From assembly GCA_017650795.1 (NCBI GenBank), contig JAGCEE010000172.1, forward strand, positions 1-6,334: 6,334 nucleotides of DNA, in the 5' to 3' direction. Both the position numbers and the translations under genes were made by a program. This DNA comes from Clostridia bacterium (lineage in GTDB: Bacteria > Bacillota > Clostridia > Christensenellales > UBA1242). A model generated the notes under the pieces. It had not been told where the DNA came from. It worked only from the letters and a program-made list of their open reading frames with translations, and did no database searches. Numbering within the stretch: position 1 is the first letter of the stretch; every line of letters starts with the position of its first letter. This document shows positions 5,187 through 6,334 of this stretch, piece after piece.

Positions 5187-5833
5187 ATCTTTTTACCCTC
5201 TATGTGTTTGTTTATTTTTTTAAATATATCATCATCCGTAAAGTACTTTTTGTCGGCAATAATAAAATAATCGGCAACATCAGTTATATCTTTTTTTTCA
5301 AACTTTTTTACTGCATCTGCCACTCTTTCGTCTTTTAAATTCTCTTTTTTTACAGAACCCTCATCGCTATATAGCCTTGCCATTAAATCGCATTCTAATT
5401 TATCACACTTTTTTGCAAAAATTGCCTCGGGGGTTGATTGTTCGTCAAACTCTTTTATTAGTTTAAAATAAGCATCTTTTGCAACTAGATTTTCAAATAT
5501 TTTTAAAACAGCCTTTTGGCCCTGTTCTTTTAATTTGAGTTTTTGAGGGTCATCATGAATTGTTATATCTCCAATTATAATTTCCTCGGTTTCATGTAAT
5601 GCAAGCATGGTTAAAACTTCGCTTATATTTATTTCGGGAAGAGTTTCAGACCAAATTGCAAGCGCAAGCATGCATGTTCCAAAAATATGCTCTGCCACAC
5701 TTTCTAATCTTTCTCGCTTTACGCCCCATAACTTCCAGCCACTTCTTACTGTGTCTTTTAGCTTTGTTGTGAGTTTATAAAAATCTAAAATTGTTTTAAT
5801 TTTTTCATCATCATTTTTTAGTTTTATTGCCAT
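5168..5833 (-). CDS. HD-superfamily protein related to HDDC2/YfbR 5'-nucleotidases, with HE in place of HD
   Basis: A 221-residue soluble protein of the metal-dependent HD phosphohydrolase superfamily. Known relatives (HDDC2, YfbR) remove phosphate from deoxynucleoside 5'-monophosphates. The family pattern is clear: RSGWKLWG (30-37), ESVAEH with His49, LHETEEIIIGD (79-89) and AKKCDKLECD with Asp144. At the defining doublet, His80 is followed by Glu81, not Asp, while the later Glu84 and Gly88-Asp89 match HDDC2. Glu may still bind metal, so activity is uncertain, not excluded. The C-terminal part (about 160-221) is charged, Lys-rich and not recognised. The ATG at 5833 has AAAGGGA close upstream. 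It is the first gene of the leftward operon and overlaps truA by 19 bases. The family call is good; the nucleotidase role is inferred. Confidence 0.8.
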   Translation of the reverse strand: MAIKLKNDDEKIKTILDFYKLTTKLKDTVRSGWKLWGVKRERLESVAEHIFGTCMLALAIWSETLPEINISEVLTMLALHETEEIIIGDITIHDDPQKLKLKEQGQKAVLKIFENLVAKDAYFKLIKEFDEQSTPEAIFAKKCDKLECDLMARLYSDEGSVKKENLKDERVADAVKKFEKKDITDVADYFIIADKKYFTDDDIFKKINKHIEGKKIWAKKK

Positions 5834-5852
5834 ATTTTTCCCTTTTTAATAT

Positions 5853-5880
5853 TTTATATAAAACTACATATAAAAGTCAA
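5853..5880 (-). promoter_or_regulatory. probable promoter of the HD-truA-nfnAB operon
   Basis: On the minus strand TTGACT (5875-5880) is followed after 16 bases by TATAAA (5853-5858). Transcription would start near 5846, leaving a short leader that contains the ribosome binding site. TAAAAT, two bases further on, is an alternative -10 box with an 18-base spacer. The promoter is back-to-back with the tRNA promoter. Confidence 0.5.
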
Positions 5881-5913
5881 ATTATAAACAATTATACAAT
5901 ATTAAAAAAAATG

Positions 5914-5942
5914 TTGACATGATAATATTTTAATGATAAAAT
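5914..5942 (+). promoter_or_regulatory. strong sigma-70-type promoter of the tRNA gene
   Basis: A perfect TTGACA (5914-5919) and TAAAAT (5937-5942, five of six bases) are separated by the ideal 17 bases. The expected start near 5949 lies about ten bases before the mature tRNA 5' end. Confidence 0.8.
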
Positions 5943-5960
5943 AGCGAAGTCAAATTTTAT

Positions 5961-6037
5961 GGGGGTATAGCTCAGCTGGCTAGAGCGCCTGCCTTGCAAG
6001 CAGGAGGTCATCGGTTCGATCCCGTTTACCTCCACCA
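5961..6037 (+). tRNA. tRNA-Ala, anticodon UGC, CCA encoded
   Basis: A complete 77-base cloverleaf. The acceptor stem GGGGGTA/TACCTCC contains the G3-U70 wobble pair, the identity element for alanine. The anticodon stem CCTGC/GCAGG closes the loop CTTGCAA, giving anticodon TGC at 5995-5997. The discriminator is A and CCA is encoded at 6035-6037. The T arm has a normal loop (TTCGATC), but the stem ATCGG/CCGTT has a U-U mismatch at its second pair (6011 with 6025). It has its own promoter and is followed by a terminator-like hairpin, so it is probably transcribed alone. Confidence 0.97.
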
Positions 6038-6044
6038 GAAAAAA

Positions 6045-6082
6045 TTGTTGTCCTTTGTGGCAACTTTTTTTAAAAGTTTGCC
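6045..6082 (+). repeat. terminator-containing repeat, copy 1
   Basis: The unit begins TTGTTGTCC and ends AAAAGTTTGCC. It recurs at 6200-6238 with only small changes: a two-base difference in the hairpin loop region and one more T in the T run. The conservation covers the terminator hairpin and also the downstream AAAAGTTTGCC, which can pair with GGCAACTTTT across one bulge to form a competing hairpin. Confidence 0.7.
6047..6071 (+). terminator. intrinsic terminator of the tRNA-Ala gene
   Basis: GTTGTC (6047-6052) pairs with GGCAAC (6059-6064), including one G-U pair, around a six-base loop, followed by seven T. A larger alternative exists: the stretch from 6038 beginning GAAAAAATTG pairs with its near-complement ending AATTTTTTC at 6103, one base bulged. 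This fold also ends in T6 and could act on either strand. Confidence 0.65.
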
Positions 6083-6104
6083 TTTATCGGACACAATTTT
6101 TTCT

Positions 6105-6148
6105 TACCGACCATACGCGAAAGTCGCTTCGCTTTGTTTCGGTCGGTA
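6105..6148. repeat. G+C-rich palindromic island
   Basis: TACCGACC (6105-6112) and GGTCGGTA (6141-6148) are perfect inverted repeats around 28 bases. These include GCGAA (6117-6121) and TTCGC (6128-6132), which can also pair. From 6105 to about 6161 the DNA is roughly half G+C by hand count, in contrast to the A+T-rich flanks. It contains no ORF. It could be a repeat element, a protein-binding palindrome or part of a structured RNA. Confidence 0.5.
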
Positions 6149-6199
6149 CTCTCGTGCGAAGTAAAAACTACGAAGAATAATTAGGTAAAAAATATTATG

Positions 6200-6238
6200 T
6201 TGTTGTCCTTTTGGGCAACTTTTTTTTAAAAGTTTGCC
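6200..6238 (+). repeat. terminator-containing repeat, copy 2
   Basis: Second copy of the 6045-6082 unit, 155 bases downstream and in the same orientation, though no gene precedes it directly. This points to a duplicated or dispersed element, or to the loss of a second transcribed gene from this spot. Confidence 0.7.
6202..6227 (+). terminator. terminator hairpin in repeat copy 2
   Basis: GTTGTCC (6202-6208) pairs with GGGCAAC (6213-6219) over seven pairs including one T-G, with loop TTTT, followed by eight T. It is a better terminator than copy 1 and would stop any read-through from the tRNA gene before the next promoter. Confidence 0.6.
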
Positions 6239-6307
6239 GCTTAAAGACTATTGAATATATAAATTTCAAAGAAAAATACAAGAAATAAAAAAATTTAAAA
6301 CCCCATA

Positions 6308-6334
6308 TTGACTTTTCTTAAAAAAAATAATATA
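6308..6334 (+). promoter_or_regulatory. promoter cut by the window end
   Basis: TTGACT (6308-6313) is followed after exactly 17 bases by TATA (6331-6334), where the window stops. This is probably the promoter of a rightward gene beyond the edge. The two missing bases of the -10 box leave it unproven. Confidence 0.45.

Overview
The window looks like a piece of chromosome from a low-G+C, probably anaerobic member of the Bacillota (Clostridia-like). The evidence is very A+T-rich intergenic DNA, strong AAGGAGG-type ribosome binding sites, a CwlD-like cell-wall amidase, a probable sortase-anchored surface protein, and an NfnAB-type ferredoxin-dependent transhydrogenase. No phage, transposase, CRISPR array or recognisable defence gene is present. 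The genus cannot be fixed from this sequence.

Left part (1-1790). The first 21 bases are probably the start of a leftward gene that runs off the window. A divergent, A+T-rich spacer follows, then a rightward N-acetylmuramoyl-L-alanine amidase of CwlD type (140-814) with all zinc and catalytic residues. Convergent to it is a small leftward gene (818-1316) for an exported protein with a signal peptide, a Pro/Thr-rich linker and a TPGTG + hydrophobic helix + KKKK tail, as in sortase substrates. It is split by one extra base in a G4 run. Divergent from it is a rightward Nudix hydrolase (1383-1790).

Middle (1791-2116). This 326-base intergenic stretch holds two terminator-like hairpins and then a compact, heavily structured segment. 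A potential H-type pseudoknot (1968-2004) is followed by a 74-base cloverleaf-like figure (2035-2108): a perfect 12-bp outer stem closing three consecutive perfect hairpins. Seven-base tandem repeats flank the segment. This is the least explained part of the window.

Right part (2117-5833). Four leftward genes probably form one operon, in transcription order: an HD-family protein related to HDDC2/YfbR nucleotidases (carrying HE instead of HD), truA (overlapping it by 19 bases, TTG start), nfnA, and nfnB (starting one base after the nfnA stop). A promoter lies upstream at 5853-5880 and the hairpin at 1828-1859 can end the transcript. NfnA and NfnB together would balance NADH, NADPH and reduced ferredoxin. 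TruA makes pseudouridine in tRNA anticodon arms, and the HD protein may trim nucleotides.

Right end (5834-6334). A strong sigma-70-type promoter drives a tRNA-Ala(UGC) with the G3-U70 identity pair, an encoded CCA end and one U-U mismatch in the T stem. Behind it are two near-identical copies of a terminator-like repeat, 155 bases apart, with a G+C-rich palindromic island between them. The last bases carry the start of a promoter for a gene outside the window.
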